Source: Streptomyces sp. SAJ15 (GTDB lineage: Bacteria; Actinomycetota; Actinomycetes; Streptomycetales; Streptomycetaceae). From it: a stretch of DNA of 64,000 bases. Positions 7,536 to 16,260 of the stretch are shown here, piece by piece. The translations under genes and the position numbers were made by a program. The stretch covers positions 62,001 through 126,000 of the forward strand of contig NZ_NISY01000006.1 in assembly GCF_007595705.1 (NCBI RefSeq), given 5' to 3'. Each line of letters opens with the position of its first letter. Position 1 is the stretch's first letter. The notes beneath the pieces are model-generated. The model had not been told where the DNA came from. It ran no database searches and saw only the letters and a program-made list of their open reading frames with translations.

Positions 7536-9382
7536 TGGATGTCGGCGAGACTTCGGAGGGGCTCCCGGTCCTCGAGGGCTTCCGGCACCACGAGGGTGTC
7601 CGCCTGGTGCAGCACGGTGGGGAAGCGGAGACGGCCGCGCGCCTCCACCTCGCCCAGGTTCACCTGGAAGACGAGGAACTCGTCCAGCTCCAGGGCTTCG
7701 AGCTGGTTGAGGTTCTGGGTGAGCAGGAAACCCTTGGCCTTGAGCACACCCTGCTCGGAGAACGCGATGACCTTCCAGAACTCCCGGGGGATCCGCACCC
7801 CACGGAAGAGGCGGTCGTCGTCCTGGAAGACGGGCCCGCCGAACGCGCTCACCTTCAGGTCGTCGACCTCGACGTCCTCGAAGACGGCGTCCTCCAGCTT
7901 CCCCCACAGTCCGCCCTTGTTGCTCTGGTTGAAGTCCTCCATCTGCGGGGTGATGTTGGTGAAGAAGAACGAATCGGTGTTGGCCACCTTGGCTTCGGCC
8001 GGACTGCCCCACAACAGGTCGGCGCGGCGTGCGATGTGTCCGCGATCGAGCCGTCTGGCCCCGTACACCTCGTTGCCCACCTGGACTTCGGCCGGCAGGC
8101 GCTGGTCCTTGACGAACTTGATGCCGTTGCGGCTCAGCCGCTTCAGCGAACCGCCGTCGATGTTCCAGCCCGCCCAGAACGCGAAGCGCCGGGAGGTGCT
8201 GTGCGCCAGGGAGAAGTGCACATACGGGATGATCTCGGAGCCGTTGACCTTGACCGCGTCGTTCGCGATGGCCGCGTTGAGCTTGGGGGGATCGATCCGC
8301 TTCACCAGGAAGTCCGGGTCGTAGCCGGTGATGACCTCGGCCGCTTCGAGCGCCGGGGGCGCCAGGCTGATCTCCAGCTTCTCGAAGATCGAGCGGGGGA
8401 CGCAGGCCAGCGCGTGCTCGTCGGGGCTGTCGGCGCTCTCGCCGCCGAAGTGGAGTCCCGCCATGACGTTGCTGGGCTTCCCGCCCCGCGTCGTGAACAT
8501 CCACACCGAGCCCGAGTCGCCGCCCATGCTGACCTCTCCGCCCTCCGGCGGGTTGTCGGGGTCCACGCCGACCTCGAAGCCGCCGATGGTGTGCGTGCCG
8601 ACCCCCGGCCCGTAGTCGAGCATGACGAGGGTCTCGATACGCCGCACGATGCCGTGTGTGACACCGGTGGTGCGACCGCTCTTGACGACCCTGTCGTCGA
8701 GCGCCGGTTCGCCCAGCTCCTCGGGCACGACGCCGAGTTCATGGATCTCGGGGTCGAAGCCCCGGTTCTCGATCGTCGCCACCGCGCAGTCGCCCGCCAT
8801 CCCCAGATGCGACCGCTTCACGGTGCCGACGCGGTTGCGGGTCACCCGGTTGTCGTCATGCGGGCCCGGTTGGGCGACGTCGTCGCCCAGCGCGCCGCGT
8901 CGGCCGTGCAGGACGTGCCAGTTGCTCAGGATGTAGGGCGTTCCGTCGTTCTTGTCGAAGACGATGGCGCCGATGGTCCCCGCCGAGGCCCTGACGTGCG
9001 CGACGCTCGCGCCGGGCATGATCGGGTCCAGACGCCTCTTGCGATCCGGGATCTCCGGCTCCGGAACCACCTCGAAGTGGGTCTCGTAGCGGCGTTCGAT
9101 GACATCGGTCGGCACCGCGACGCCGTCCACGGTGATCGATTTCGGGAGCGGGGTGGTCCCCAGCGCCCTCATGCCCTCCGGCGCCACCTTTCGGTCGACC
9201 GTGAACTGGAGCGAGATCTCCTTCTTCCGCCGCCCGCCCTTCTCCTTGTAGCCGATGCCGATCGATGACACGTTCGGGTCCTGGAGGTAGCCGGGCCCCT
9301 GGGTGCGGATGAACCGCCTGAGCGACTCGATCAGCTTGTTCTGCCCGGCGGGAGACGTGGCGCCCCGCTTCTTGGTGGCCAT
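7526..9382 (-). CDS. Trypsin-like protease fused to a DNA/RNA non-specific (NUC1) endonuclease
   Basis: A 618-residue protein. Residues 40-110 resemble the N-terminal module of plant/bacterial NAL1-like proteases (IGIGYKEKGGRRKK). Residues about 125-330 carry a serine-protease triad: His156 in SNWHVLHG, Asp198 in GDCAVA and Ser290 in GGDSGS. Residues about 380-600 are a beta-beta-alpha-metal nuclease with DRGH (446-449, His449 as base), TNITPQ (475-480) and NQSNKGGLW (485-493). No signal peptide or membrane segment is visible, so it probably acts in the cytosol. The pairing of a protease with a sugar-non-specific nuclease suggests a conflict effector whose nuclease may be released by cleavage; that role is inference. 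A MarR remnant overlaps its stop codon. Confidence 0.82.
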   Translation of the reverse strand: MATKKRGATSPAGQNKLIESLRRFIRTQGPGYLQDPNVSSIGIGYKEKGGRRKKEISLQFTVDRKVAPEGMRALGTTPLPKSITVDGVAVPTDVIERRYETHFEVVPEPEIPDRKRRLDPIMPGASVAHVRASAGTIGAIVFDKNDGTPYILSNWHVLHGRRGALGDDVAQPGPHDDNRVTRNRVGTVKRSHLGMAGDCAVATIENRGFDPEIHELGVVPEELGEPALDDRVVKSGRTTGVTHGIVRRIETLVMLDYGPGVGTHTIGGFEVGVDPDNPPEGGEVSMGGDSGSVWMFTTRGGKPSNVMAGLHFGGESADSPDEHALACVPRSIFEKLEISLAPPALEAAEVITGYDPDFLVKRIDPPKLNAAIANDAVKVNGSEIIPYVHFSLAHSTSRRFAFWAGWNIDGGSLKRLSRNGIKFVKDQRLPAEVQVGNEVYGARRLDRGHIARRADLLWGSPAEAKVANTDSFFFTNITPQMEDFNQSNKGGLWGKLEDAVFEDVEVDDLKVSAFGGPVFQDDDRLFRGVRIPREFWKVIAFSEQGVLKAKGFLLTQNLNQLEALELDEFLVFQVNLGEVEARGRLRFPTVLHQADTLVVPEALEDREPLRSLADIQWH

Positions 9383-9636
9383 CGAAAAGAATCTCCCTCA
9401 CGGAGCCGACGTCACGGATGGGTGCGATCTGGAGCGGCGGGACGGCATGGGGCATGACCCCGCGCGATATGGGGATCTATCCATACGTTTCGGATCATAT
9501 GAGGAAAGGCGTGAATCGGCTTCTCGTGGCGCCGGGGCCACGCGCTCGGCTCGGGTGTCAGACCCGGACGGCATCATGAGGCTCGGCAGACCGACCGCCC
9601 TGTCCAGTTCCAGGCTCACGTCCCGCGGGAGGACGT

Positions 9637-10185
9637 ATGACCCACACCCTGCCGGGCTTCCACGCGGCCACCGGAGACGAGAGCCCGTCCGACCAGGGCC
9701 CGTCCGGCCAGGGCCCGTCCGGCCAGGGCCCGTCCGGCCAGGGCCCGTCCGGCCAGAGCCCGTCCGGCCAGAGCCCGTCCGACCAGGGCCCCGATGCTCG
9801 CGCGGCCGCCGTGCGCCAGGCCCTGGCCGGGCTGCGGCAGATTCGAGCACTGATGAACCCGCAGGCCGGCAGGCCGGTGTCGGTGCCCGCCGAGTGGGAG
9901 CGCCTGCGGCCTGTGCGTGCCATCGCGCTGGCCCTGGAAGCGGCCCGGATCCCCGCCTCGGCCATGGCGGCCGACGGCCGGCGCACCGCCACCGGATACC
10001 GCGTGCGCCGCGAGGAAGGGGTGGTCCGCGTGGAGTGGCTCGGCCCGCCCGGCAGCGGGGCCGGCTACGAGCAGCACGAGCAGCTCCAGCGATGCGCCCG
10101 CGCGCTGCAGGACCTCGGCTGGCAGACCCTGGAGTACCGCGGCGCGCGTCGCCAGCGCTGGTTGGAGGTCGAGGCGCCACCGTGA
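9637..10185 (+). CDS. Hypothetical protein with GPSGQ tandem repeats
   Basis: A 182-residue protein with GGGAGG before ATG 9637. Residues about 18-50 are seven or eight near-identical 5-residue repeats (GPSGQ and variants). The remainder (residues 55-182) is a compact alpha/beta region containing RRQRWLEVEAPP at its C-terminus; no family was recognised. No signal peptide or membrane segment is visible. It is divergent from the protease-nuclease, 254 bp away. Confidence 0.65.
   Translation: MTHTLPGFHAATGDESPSDQGPSGQGPSGQGPSGQGPSGQSPSGQSPSDQGPDARAAAVRQALAGLRQIRALMNPQAGRPVSVPAEWERLRPVRAIALALEAARIPASAMAADGRRTATGYRVRREEGVVRVEWLGPPGSGAGYEQHEQLQRCARALQDLGWQTLEYRGARRQRWLEVEAPP
9675..9791 (+). repeat. 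15-bp tandem repeats coding GPSGQ
   Basis: The unit GGCCCGTCCGGCCAG and close variants are repeated about eight times in frame. Copy-number change would lengthen or shorten the protein without a frameshift. Confidence 0.85.
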
Positions 10186-10189
10186 ACGC

Positions 10190-10217
10190 CTCGTGCCCGC
10201 GAGCGCGCGGGCACGAG
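10190..10217. terminator. Hairpin between convergent genes
   Basis: CTCGTGCCCGCG and CGCGGGCACGAG form a perfect 12-bp stem with a 4-nt loop, directly after the hypothetical gene and before the end of the PPOX gene. Confidence 0.75.
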
Positions 10218-10252
10218 AAGCGCGGGCCGCCCCAGGGACACCTGACGCGTTG

Positions 10253-10684
10253 TCAGCGCAGCTTGGCGCCGTACACGTGGTCCACCGTCATCGTCATGAG
10301 CACCCTGCGGTCCGAGACCATCACCGAACGGTACTCCTGCCAGTCCGGGTGCTCCCCGGCGGCGAGGCGGTAGTACCGCACCAACGCCTCGACCTCGGCA
10401 CCGTGGGGGTCGGTTCCCGGCCCGGTGAGCGTCGCCATGCCTTCGGCGGTGGCCCAGGCCCATCCGTCGGGGCTGGTGACTTCCAGCGTGGCCCGCGGGT
10501 CCCGCCGTAGGTTCACCGTCTTGGCTCGTCCTTCGGTCATCGAGACGTAGATGACGTCGGCTTCCTGGTCGTAGAAGGGCATGACGGGGGAGAGCTGGGG
10601 GCGGCCGTCGGACTTGATGGTCGCCAGGACGCCGAGTCGGCTCCCCGCGAGCAGCGCGCGCGGGTTGAAGGGGGTCGCGGTCAT
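10253..10684 (-). CDS. PPOX-class flavin/F420-dependent oxidoreductase
   Basis: A 143-residue split-barrel protein starting at ATG 10684. The pattern GVLATIKSDGRPQLSPVMPFYD, the NLRRDPRATLEV strand and the C-terminal DRRVLMTMTVDHVYG region are typical of actinobacterial PPOX (TIGR03618-like) proteins, which bind F420 or FMN. The frame stays open upstream into the neighbouring gene, but homology-like sequence begins only at this ATG. It follows the SDR gene on the same strand. Confidence 0.85.
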   Translation of the reverse strand: MTATPFNPRALLAGSRLGVLATIKSDGRPQLSPVMPFYDQEADVIYVSMTEGRAKTVNLRRDPRATLEVTSPDGWAWATAEGMATLTGPGTDPHGAEVEALVRYYRLAAGEHPDWQEYRSVMVSDRRVLMTMTVDHVYGAKLR

Positions 10685-10827
10685 GTCTGAAGCCAAGTCC
10701 GGACGGACGCCCGCTATTCCCTTGTCGGAGGCCGATGTGAAGTCACGGACGGGGGGCGGGCGCGCCCAGCCGGTTCCCCTGCCCCGCGGGTGCTCGCCCG
10801 AGCCGGGCGGCGGGCTGGGACGAGGTG

Positions 10828-11649
10828 TCAGCCCGGCGCCATGCGGCTGAGGGTTTCCCAGGCCCGGTACTGCTCGACGCGGGCCCGGTCCATCTCCTGG
10901 ACGAGGTCGAACGATCGGCTGCCGACGATCAGGCGGCGCGGCGGGTCCGACAGTGCGGCCAGCTCCATGACGACCTCGGCGGCGGTGCTCGGGTCGGGGC
11001 CGGCATCGTCTCCCCACATCTCCGCCAACTGGGCGCGGAGCGCCGCGTACATCGGGTCGGACGAGGTCATCGTGGTGCCGGCGGTGAACAGCCCGGTGGA
11101 GTAGCCGCCCATCTGCACGATGGTGACCTTGATCCCGAACTGCTCGACCTCCATCGCGAGGGCCTCGCTGACGGAGTCGAGTGCCGCCTTGCCCGCGCCG
11201 TAGAAGCCGACGGAGGCCATGCCGCCGCCGCTGCCCATCGAGGTGACCTGGAGGATGTGTCCCGAGCCCTGGGCGCGCAGATGGGGGACCACGGCCTGAG
11301 CCACCCACACGGCCCCGAAGAAGTTGACGTCGAGGTGGTTCCGGACCTGTTCCTCCGTGGCCTCCTCCACCATGCCGTACAACAGGCCGCCGGCGTTGTT
11401 GACGACGACATCGAGACGACCGAAGGCCGCCACCGCCCGTTCCACCGCCTCGAACACGGCTTGGCGGTCGGAGACGTCCAGGGTGAGCCGTACCAGCGTG
11501 TCCGGGTACGCGGTCGCCAACTCGGTCAGTGGCTCGACATCGCGGGCCGCGACGACCACACGCTCCCCGGCGGCCAGTGCGGCCTCGGCGAAGGCGCGGC
11601 CCAGGCCACGGGAGCCACCGGTGATGAACCAACACTTGCCACTCGGCAT
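10828..11649 (-). CDS. SDR-family oxidoreductase
   Basis: A 273-residue classical short-chain dehydrogenase. It has the cofactor motif TGGSRGLGRAF (residues 10-20), NNAGG near 84, and the catalytic Ser in TSMGSGGG and YGAGK. AAGGAG precedes ATG 11649. It reduces or oxidises a carbonyl/alcohol with NAD(P)(H); substrate unknown. The leader contains the decamer GGCGTATGAC repeated twice (11674-11693 as read on the plus strand). Confidence 0.9.
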   Translation of the reverse strand: MPSGKCWFITGGSRGLGRAFAEAALAAGERVVVAARDVEPLTELATAYPDTLVRLTLDVSDRQAVFEAVERAVAAFGRLDVVVNNAGGLLYGMVEEATEEQVRNHLDVNFFGAVWVAQAVVPHLRAQGSGHILQVTSMGSGGGMASVGFYGAGKAALDSVSEALAMEVEQFGIKVTIVQMGGYSTGLFTAGTTMTSSDPMYAALRAQLAEMWGDDAGPDPSTAAEVVMELAALSDPPRRLIVGSRSFDLVQEMDRARVEQYRAWETLSRMAPG

Positions 11650-12062
11650 GGAATCCCACTCCTTCGATACATGGCGTATGACGGCGTATGAGTCGAAAGC
11701 CGCGGGTGTGCGGCGGACCTCGCCCGCACATCGCCCCGTGACAACGCGACGAACCGTTCCGTCTCGCTGTCAGCGTAGCTGATCTTCATGCTCCAGGGCC
11801 AGGGGGAATCCCTCCGATGCTTGCCCGTCGTCGCACCCACCCGACGCCTGTCGGCCGTGCGCCGTTAGCGGCTGCGGCTGGAGCGGAGCGCCGCCTGGTG
11901 CCGGTGGCGGTGCGCCGAGCTCCGTAAGGGGGTGACCATCCCCCTTCTGGTGCTCTCGCCGGTGAACGACCCGTCGCCGCCGCGTGCCGCCCGAGCGGGG
12001 TGGTCCCGCGTGTGCCGCCCGGGTGGGCGGCCTCGCGCGGGCGGTCCGGGCCTGGGGTCGGC
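11650..12062. other. Intergenic region of 413 bp
   Basis: No convincing gene. It holds the SDR leader and promoter (10-bp tandem repeat at 11674-11693, CGCTG-A-CAGCG palindrome near 11768-11778) and a hairpin AAGGGGG/CCCCCTT (11926-11946) that may terminate the TetR gene transcribed towards it. Confidence 0.5.
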
Positions 12063-12647
12063 TCAGGGTGCGTCGACGAGCGCGTGGATGAGCCGCTCGA
12101 CCTGGGCTCCCGGGTCCGGCAGGCCCGCCCAGCCGGTCATCAGCAGATGGTGCAGGGTTCCCACCAGGGCCAGCGCCACGCAGTCGGCGTCCACTCCCGG
12201 CCTCACCCGCCCCAGCCGCTGCTCCGCGGTCAGGTAGCCCTCGATCGCCTCCTGGATCAGGCCGAAGCCCGGAGCGCCCGACTGCCATGCCTCGCGGACC
12301 CGCTGCGCGGCTCCCGGCCGGGTCACCGCCAGCCCCACGACGCCCGGGTCCAGGGTCAGCACCGCCGACGCCACCGTCGCGAGGTTGTCGGCCACCACCC
12401 CTGTGCCGGCCCGCCCCGGCAGCGCTTGCGCCAGCGTCGCCGTGCGGGCGAAGCGGTCCAGGACGAGTTCGGCGACGAACATGTCCAGCCCCGCGAAGTG
12501 CGTGTGCAGCACCCCCTTGGCGCAGCCCGCCTCGTCGGTGACCGCCCTGCTGGTCAGGGCGGCGGCGCCGTCCCTGGCCACGACGCGCTCCGCGGCGTCG
12601 AACAGGCGCGCACGCAGATCGGGAATGGCTACTCCACGCGGTGACAT
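12063..12647 (-). CDS. TetR-family regulator, divergent from methyltransferase
   Basis: A 194-residue protein from ATG 12647 with GGAGGG upstream. The N-terminal HTH reads LFDAAERVVARDGAAALTSR then EAGCAKGVLHTHFAGLD, the TetR signature; residues 60-194 are the ligand-binding helical domain. It faces the methyltransferase gene across two matching palindromes and probably represses both. Confidence 0.88.
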   Translation of the reverse strand: MSPRGVAIPDLRARLFDAAERVVARDGAAALTSRAVTDEAGCAKGVLHTHFAGLDMFVAELVLDRFARTATLAQALPGRAGTGVVADNLATVASAVLTLDPGVVGLAVTRPGAAQRVREAWQSGAPGFGLIQEAIEGYLTAEQRLGRVRPGVDADCVALALVGTLHHLLMTGWAGLPDPGAQVERLIHALVDAP

Positions 12648-12676
12648 CAGATCCCTCCAGAACCATGGCCGTTGCC

Positions 12677-12715
12677 AGTATGGGCATGCGCCCATACTAT
12701 TTGGGCACCCGCCCA
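12677..12715. promoter_or_regulatory. Tandem TetR operators
   Basis: Site 1 (12677-12698) has arms AGTATGGGC and GCCCATACT around 4 bp. Site 2 (12702-12715) repeats the core TGGGC-N4-GCCCA. The two cores are 21 bp apart, two helical turns, so two dimers could bind the same face of the DNA. Confidence 0.7.
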
Positions 12716-12752
12716 TTCTAGGGCGCCGCCCACTCCGCAGGAGGTCTTCCGC

Positions 12753-13610
12753 ATGCGCGATTTCGCCAACACCGCCCAGGCGCAGGCATGGAACGGCTAC
12801 GAAGGGGCCCACTGGGCCGCCCACCAGGACCGCTGGGACGCCGTGAACGCCGGCTTCAACCAGCCTCTGCTCGACGCCGCCGCCATCCAGACCGGCGAAC
12901 GCGTCCTCGACATCGGCTGCGGCGCCGGAGCGACGACCCGGCTGGCCGCCCGTGCGGCCGGGGAGGGCCAGGCCCTGGGGCTGGACCTCTCCGCGCCCAT
13001 GCTGGAGCGCGCTCGGGCCGGCGCCGCGCGGGAGAACATCCCCAACGTCTCCTTCACGCACGGCGACGCCCAGGTCCACCCCTTGACCCGGGCCGGCTTC
13101 GACGTCGCGATCAGCCGCTTCGGCATCATGTTCTTCGCCGACCCGGTCGCCGCCTTCACCAACATCGCGACGGCGTTGCGACCCGGCGGCCGCATCGCCT
13201 TCCTCAGCGCCGCCGAGCCCGAGGGCAACCAGTGGCTGGAGGCTCTCGCCGCGCTCGGCGACATCCTGCCGCTGCGGGGCTTCGGCGCGCCCGGCGAGCC
13301 GGGCATGTTCTCCCTGGCCGACCCGGGCACCGCGACCGACCTGCTCGCCCGGGCCGGCTTCCGGGACGTGCGCGCCGACCACGTCGAGGCCCACGGGACC
13401 TGGGGCCGTGACGCGCGGGACGCGACGGCCTTCCTGCTGGACTCGGGCCCCGTCCGGCACCTCATGGGCCAGGCGGACCCCGGCACCCGGGACCGCGCCC
13501 GCAGCCGCCTCACCCAGTGGCTCCGCCCGTATGAGACCGGTGACGCCCTTCGGCTCCGCGGCACCGGCTGGCTCCTGACCGCCACCGCGCCCGCACCCGC
13601 TGAGGGGTGA
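12753..13610 (+). CDS. Class I SAM-dependent methyltransferase
   Basis: A 285-residue protein from ATG 12753 with GGAGG 8 nt upstream; the longer upstream frame crosses the operator and is rejected. The SAM motif VLDIGCGAGATTRLAAR lies at about residues 52-68, with a later motif FDVAISRFGIMFFADP. It resembles Methyltransf_11/25 ubiquinone-biosynthesis-like enzymes of unknown small-molecule substrate. It is divergent from, and probably controlled by, the TetR regulator. Confidence 0.88.
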   Translation: MRDFANTAQAQAWNGYEGAHWAAHQDRWDAVNAGFNQPLLDAAAIQTGERVLDIGCGAGATTRLAARAAGEGQALGLDLSAPMLERARAGAARENIPNVSFTHGDAQVHPLTRAGFDVAISRFGIMFFADPVAAFTNIATALRPGGRIAFLSAAEPEGNQWLEALAALGDILPLRGFGAPGEPGMFSLADPGTATDLLARAGFRDVRADHVEAHGTWGRDARDATAFLLDSGPVRHLMGQADPGTRDRARSRLTQWLRPYETGDALRLRGTGWLLTATAPAPAEG

Positions 13611-13672
13611 CGTCAGGGGGGGGCGCCACGGCCCGGCCTCCACGGGGGTGCCGTCAGGAGGCTGACGTCACC
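13606..13672. terminator. Long-range stem between convergent genes
   Basis: GGTGACGTCA (13606-13615) and TGACGTCACC (13663-13672) are complementary; each contains the stop codon of one gene. The 47-nt interior is G/C-rich. It is possibly a shared terminator. Confidence 0.35.
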
Positions 13673-15368
13673 GGGTGACCTCAGAGGTGGGTCGGTCGGC
13701 GGCCGCGGGTGGGCCAAACCAGGTGGCGAGGGCGGTTCGGAGGGCGGTGGTGTCGGGGGCGGCATCGACGGGCGCCGCCCAGGCGACATGGCCGTCGGGG
13801 CGGATGAGGAGCGCGGCGGGGGCCGCCACCTCGCCGACGGACGGGACCGCCCAACGGCCGTCACCGCACTCGGCGGTCACCAGGTCGACGCGATCGGCCC
13901 AGCCCGCGACGGCCTCCGCCACCTCGTCCCGATCGGTCCGATCCCCGACGGCCTCCGTCACCTCGTCCCGATCGGTCCGATCCCCGACGGCCTCCGTCAC
14001 CTCGTCCCGATCGGTCCGATCCCCGACGGCCTCCGTCGCCTCGTCCCCATCGGCCCGGCCCGCGGCGGCGCCCGCCCTCTCGCCGTCGCCGCGGAGGTCG
14101 AGCAGCACGGGGCGGGCGGCGTGCAGCAGTTCGAAGACGCGCGTGGCGCCACCGGCGGTCTTCAGTTCGACGTCGGGGACCCGGCGGCCGAGCAGCGGGT
14201 GGCCGTCACCGAACGGATACCGGATGTCCAACGCGGTGATCATGCCGCCGAGATACCGATTGACGTCGTCCAACTCGATGAGCGACGCGAGCACGTCGCG
14301 CAGCGCGTCGGTCTGCGCGCCCGGGCGAGAGAGCGCCGACTGCGCCCGGGTGTTGTGCAGCACCCGCTCCGCTACGGGGTGACGCTCGGCGTGGTAGCTG
14401 TCCAGGAGGGACTCCGGCGCCCGGCCGCGCACCACCGAGGCGAGCTTCCAGCCCAGATTGACCGCGTCCTGCACCCCCAGGTTCAGCCCCTGGCCACCGG
14501 CGGGGTAGTGGATGTGCGCCGCGTCGCCCGCCAGTAGCACCCGACCCGCCCGATACCGCTCGGCCTACCGTGCGGCGTCGCCGAACCGGGAGACCCAACG
14601 CGGGCTGTGCATGCCGAAGTCGGTGCCCGCCACCCTGAGCAGCGACTCCCGCAGTCGCTCGGGCGTCACCGGCTGCTCGCGGTCGGGGAGCCGGTCGTAC
14701 TCACAGGTGATCACCCGGTACCAGCCCGGTTCGAAGGCGATCACCGAGAAGTCGCCCCCCGGGCGACGCCGCATGAACACGGTTTCCCCCGGTGGTTCGG
14801 CGAGTTCGACGTCGCCGAGCATCGCGGTCAGCGTCGCCGGGGTGCCGGGGAAGTCGATGCCCGCCAGCTTGCGCACCGCGCTGCGCCCGCCGTCGCAGCC
14901 CACGAGGTACCGGGCGCGCAGCGTCGTACGGGAGGCCTCAGGCGTGCGCAGCTCGACCTCGACGCCGGCGTCCTCCTGGCGGATCCCGGTCACCTCGGCG
15001 GACCAGCGCACCCGTACGCCCAACTCGGCGGCCCACTCCTCCAGGAGGCGCTCGATGGCGGTCTGCAGGATCATCAGCGAGCGGCGGTGCCTGGTCTCGA
15101 ACCGGTCGAAGTCCAGCCATAATCCGGAGAAGTGGCCTATCGGGCGCGGTGTGCCGGCCACCAGGAAACGGTCGAGGACGCCCCGCTGGTCCAGTACCTC
15201 CATGGTCCGGGCGTGCATCCCGCCGGCGCGTGACTCGCCGCTGCGTTCGGCGAGCCGATCGACCACCACCACGTCGACGCCCGCCAACCGCAGTTCACAG
15301 GCGAGCATCAGGCCGGTCGGCCCGGCCCCCGCGATCACCACATCCGTCCGTGCGTCCAGGTCGATCAT
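13668..15368 (-). pseudogene. FAD-dependent aromatic monooxygenase, interrupted by an amber codon
   Basis: The frame encodes a PHBH/rifampicin-monooxygenase-type flavoprotein of about 566 residues. It shows VVIAGAGPTGLMLACELR (N-terminal FAD site) and LVGCDGGRSAVRKL in the first part, then VLLAGDAAHIHYPAGGQGLN (second FAD motif) in the second. Between them, at 14562-14564, a single TAG interrupts the frame after SRFGDAAR; homologues usually have a Gln/Arg-like residue here, so CAG to TAG is the simplest explanation. The downstream half (from 14540) keeps the frame. The C-terminal thioredoxin-like part carries a 13-residue repeat. A TetR gene is divergent. Confidence 0.75.
13918..14040 (-). 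repeat. Three 39-bp in-frame repeats in the monooxygenase
   Basis: The unit encodes GDRTDRDEVTEAV, present three times with a diverged fourth edge copy. It lies in the C-terminal domain, beyond the catalytic part. Confidence 0.8.
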
Positions 15369-15397
15369 GCGTGTTCCCCTCCTTCAGGCGCGTGTGC

Positions 15398-15436
15398 CTC
15401 TAACATTGTTAGAGACTTCCTCTAACGATGTTAGAG
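15398..15436. promoter_or_regulatory. Two TetR-type palindromic operators
   Basis: CTCTAACATTGTTAGAG (15398-15414, perfect) and CTCTAACGATGTTAGAG (15420-15436) are 22 bp apart centre to centre. They lie between the monooxygenase and TetR starts and match the common CTCTAAC-N3-GTTAGAG half-sites of TetR operators. Confidence 0.8.
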
Positions 15437-15468
15437 TGTCAAGTGGTCGGAGAGAGCGGGGAAGCGGA

Positions 15469-16197
15469 ATGAAGATCAACTCTGAGCTGATCGCCCGGAC
15501 GTCGCTGCGCCTGCTCAACGACGCCGGTCTGGACGGCCTCACCATGCGCCTGATCGCCCAGGAACTCGGCGTGCGAGCCCCCACGCTCTACTGGCACATC
15601 AAGAACAAGCAGCAGTTGCTCGACGCGATGGCCACCCTCGTCTACGTCGAGGCGGCCGAGCGGCTGGAGCCGCCCCGGGGTGACGTGGACTGGGCGGACC
15701 GGCTCGCCGACTGGGCCAGGCACCTGCGACGGGTGATGCTGAACTACCGCGACGGAGCCCGGGTCCTCGCCGGCACCTATGTGAACCACCCGGCTGTGCA
15801 GGGGATGTCGGAGCAGATCCTGCGCACCCTGCTGGACGCGGGCTTCACACTCGGTGAGGCGGCGCACGGCTTCACCGCGGTCCTGCACTACACGATCGGC
15901 TACACCATCGAGGAACAGGCCCACTCCAGCGCCGCGTACGGCGACGACAACCCGTACGCGCCCGAGCGGATCGCCGGCGGCATCGACGCCGAACGCTTCC
16001 CGCTCACCGCGCGGGCGGCGGGCGACCTCCTCGGCCTGGCGGGCGACGCGAGCTTCGAGCAGGGGCTGCGCATCGTCCTCCGCGGCATGCGTGCCGCCAG
16101 GGCCGACCACGGATCGGGTGTCCGTGGACCGGATGCCGGTGGGTCGGGTGTCGGCGGATCGGGTGCCCGTGGGTCGGGCGCCGGTGAGCCGGATTGA
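15469..16197 (+). CDS. TetR-family regulator (TetR_C-type), partner of the broken monooxygenase
   Basis: A 242-residue protein from ATG 15469, placed just downstream of the operators. The HTH is LTMRLIAQELGVRAPTLYWH (residues 23-42), the tetracycline-repressor style with YWHIKNKQQLL following. The C-terminal tail is a Gly/Ser/Arg repeat (GGSGVGGSGARGSG) probably outside the folded domain. It likely represses the divergent monooxygenase and itself. The effector is unknown. Confidence 0.88.
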   Translation: MKINSELIARTSLRLLNDAGLDGLTMRLIAQELGVRAPTLYWHIKNKQQLLDAMATLVYVEAAERLEPPRGDVDWADRLADWARHLRRVMLNYRDGARVLAGTYVNHPAVQGMSEQILRTLLDAGFTLGEAAHGFTAVLHYTIGYTIEEQAHSSAAYGDDNPYAPERIAGGIDAERFPLTARAAGDLLGLAGDASFEQGLRIVLRGMRAARADHGSGVRGPDAGGSGVGGSGARGSGAGEPD

Positions 16198-16260
16198 CCC
16201 ATGCGTTCTCACCCGCATTGAACCCGACAGGGTGGTCACTTTCTCCCTAGAGTGATCATC

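Noticed and set aside
9675..9791. Regular 15-bp repeats considered as a CRISPR array
   Set aside because: Units are contiguous with no spacers and are in frame inside a gene.
16201..16260. A TTGAAC/TAGAGT promoter for the cupin gene
   Set aside because: The spacing of 24 bp is too long for a usual promoter.
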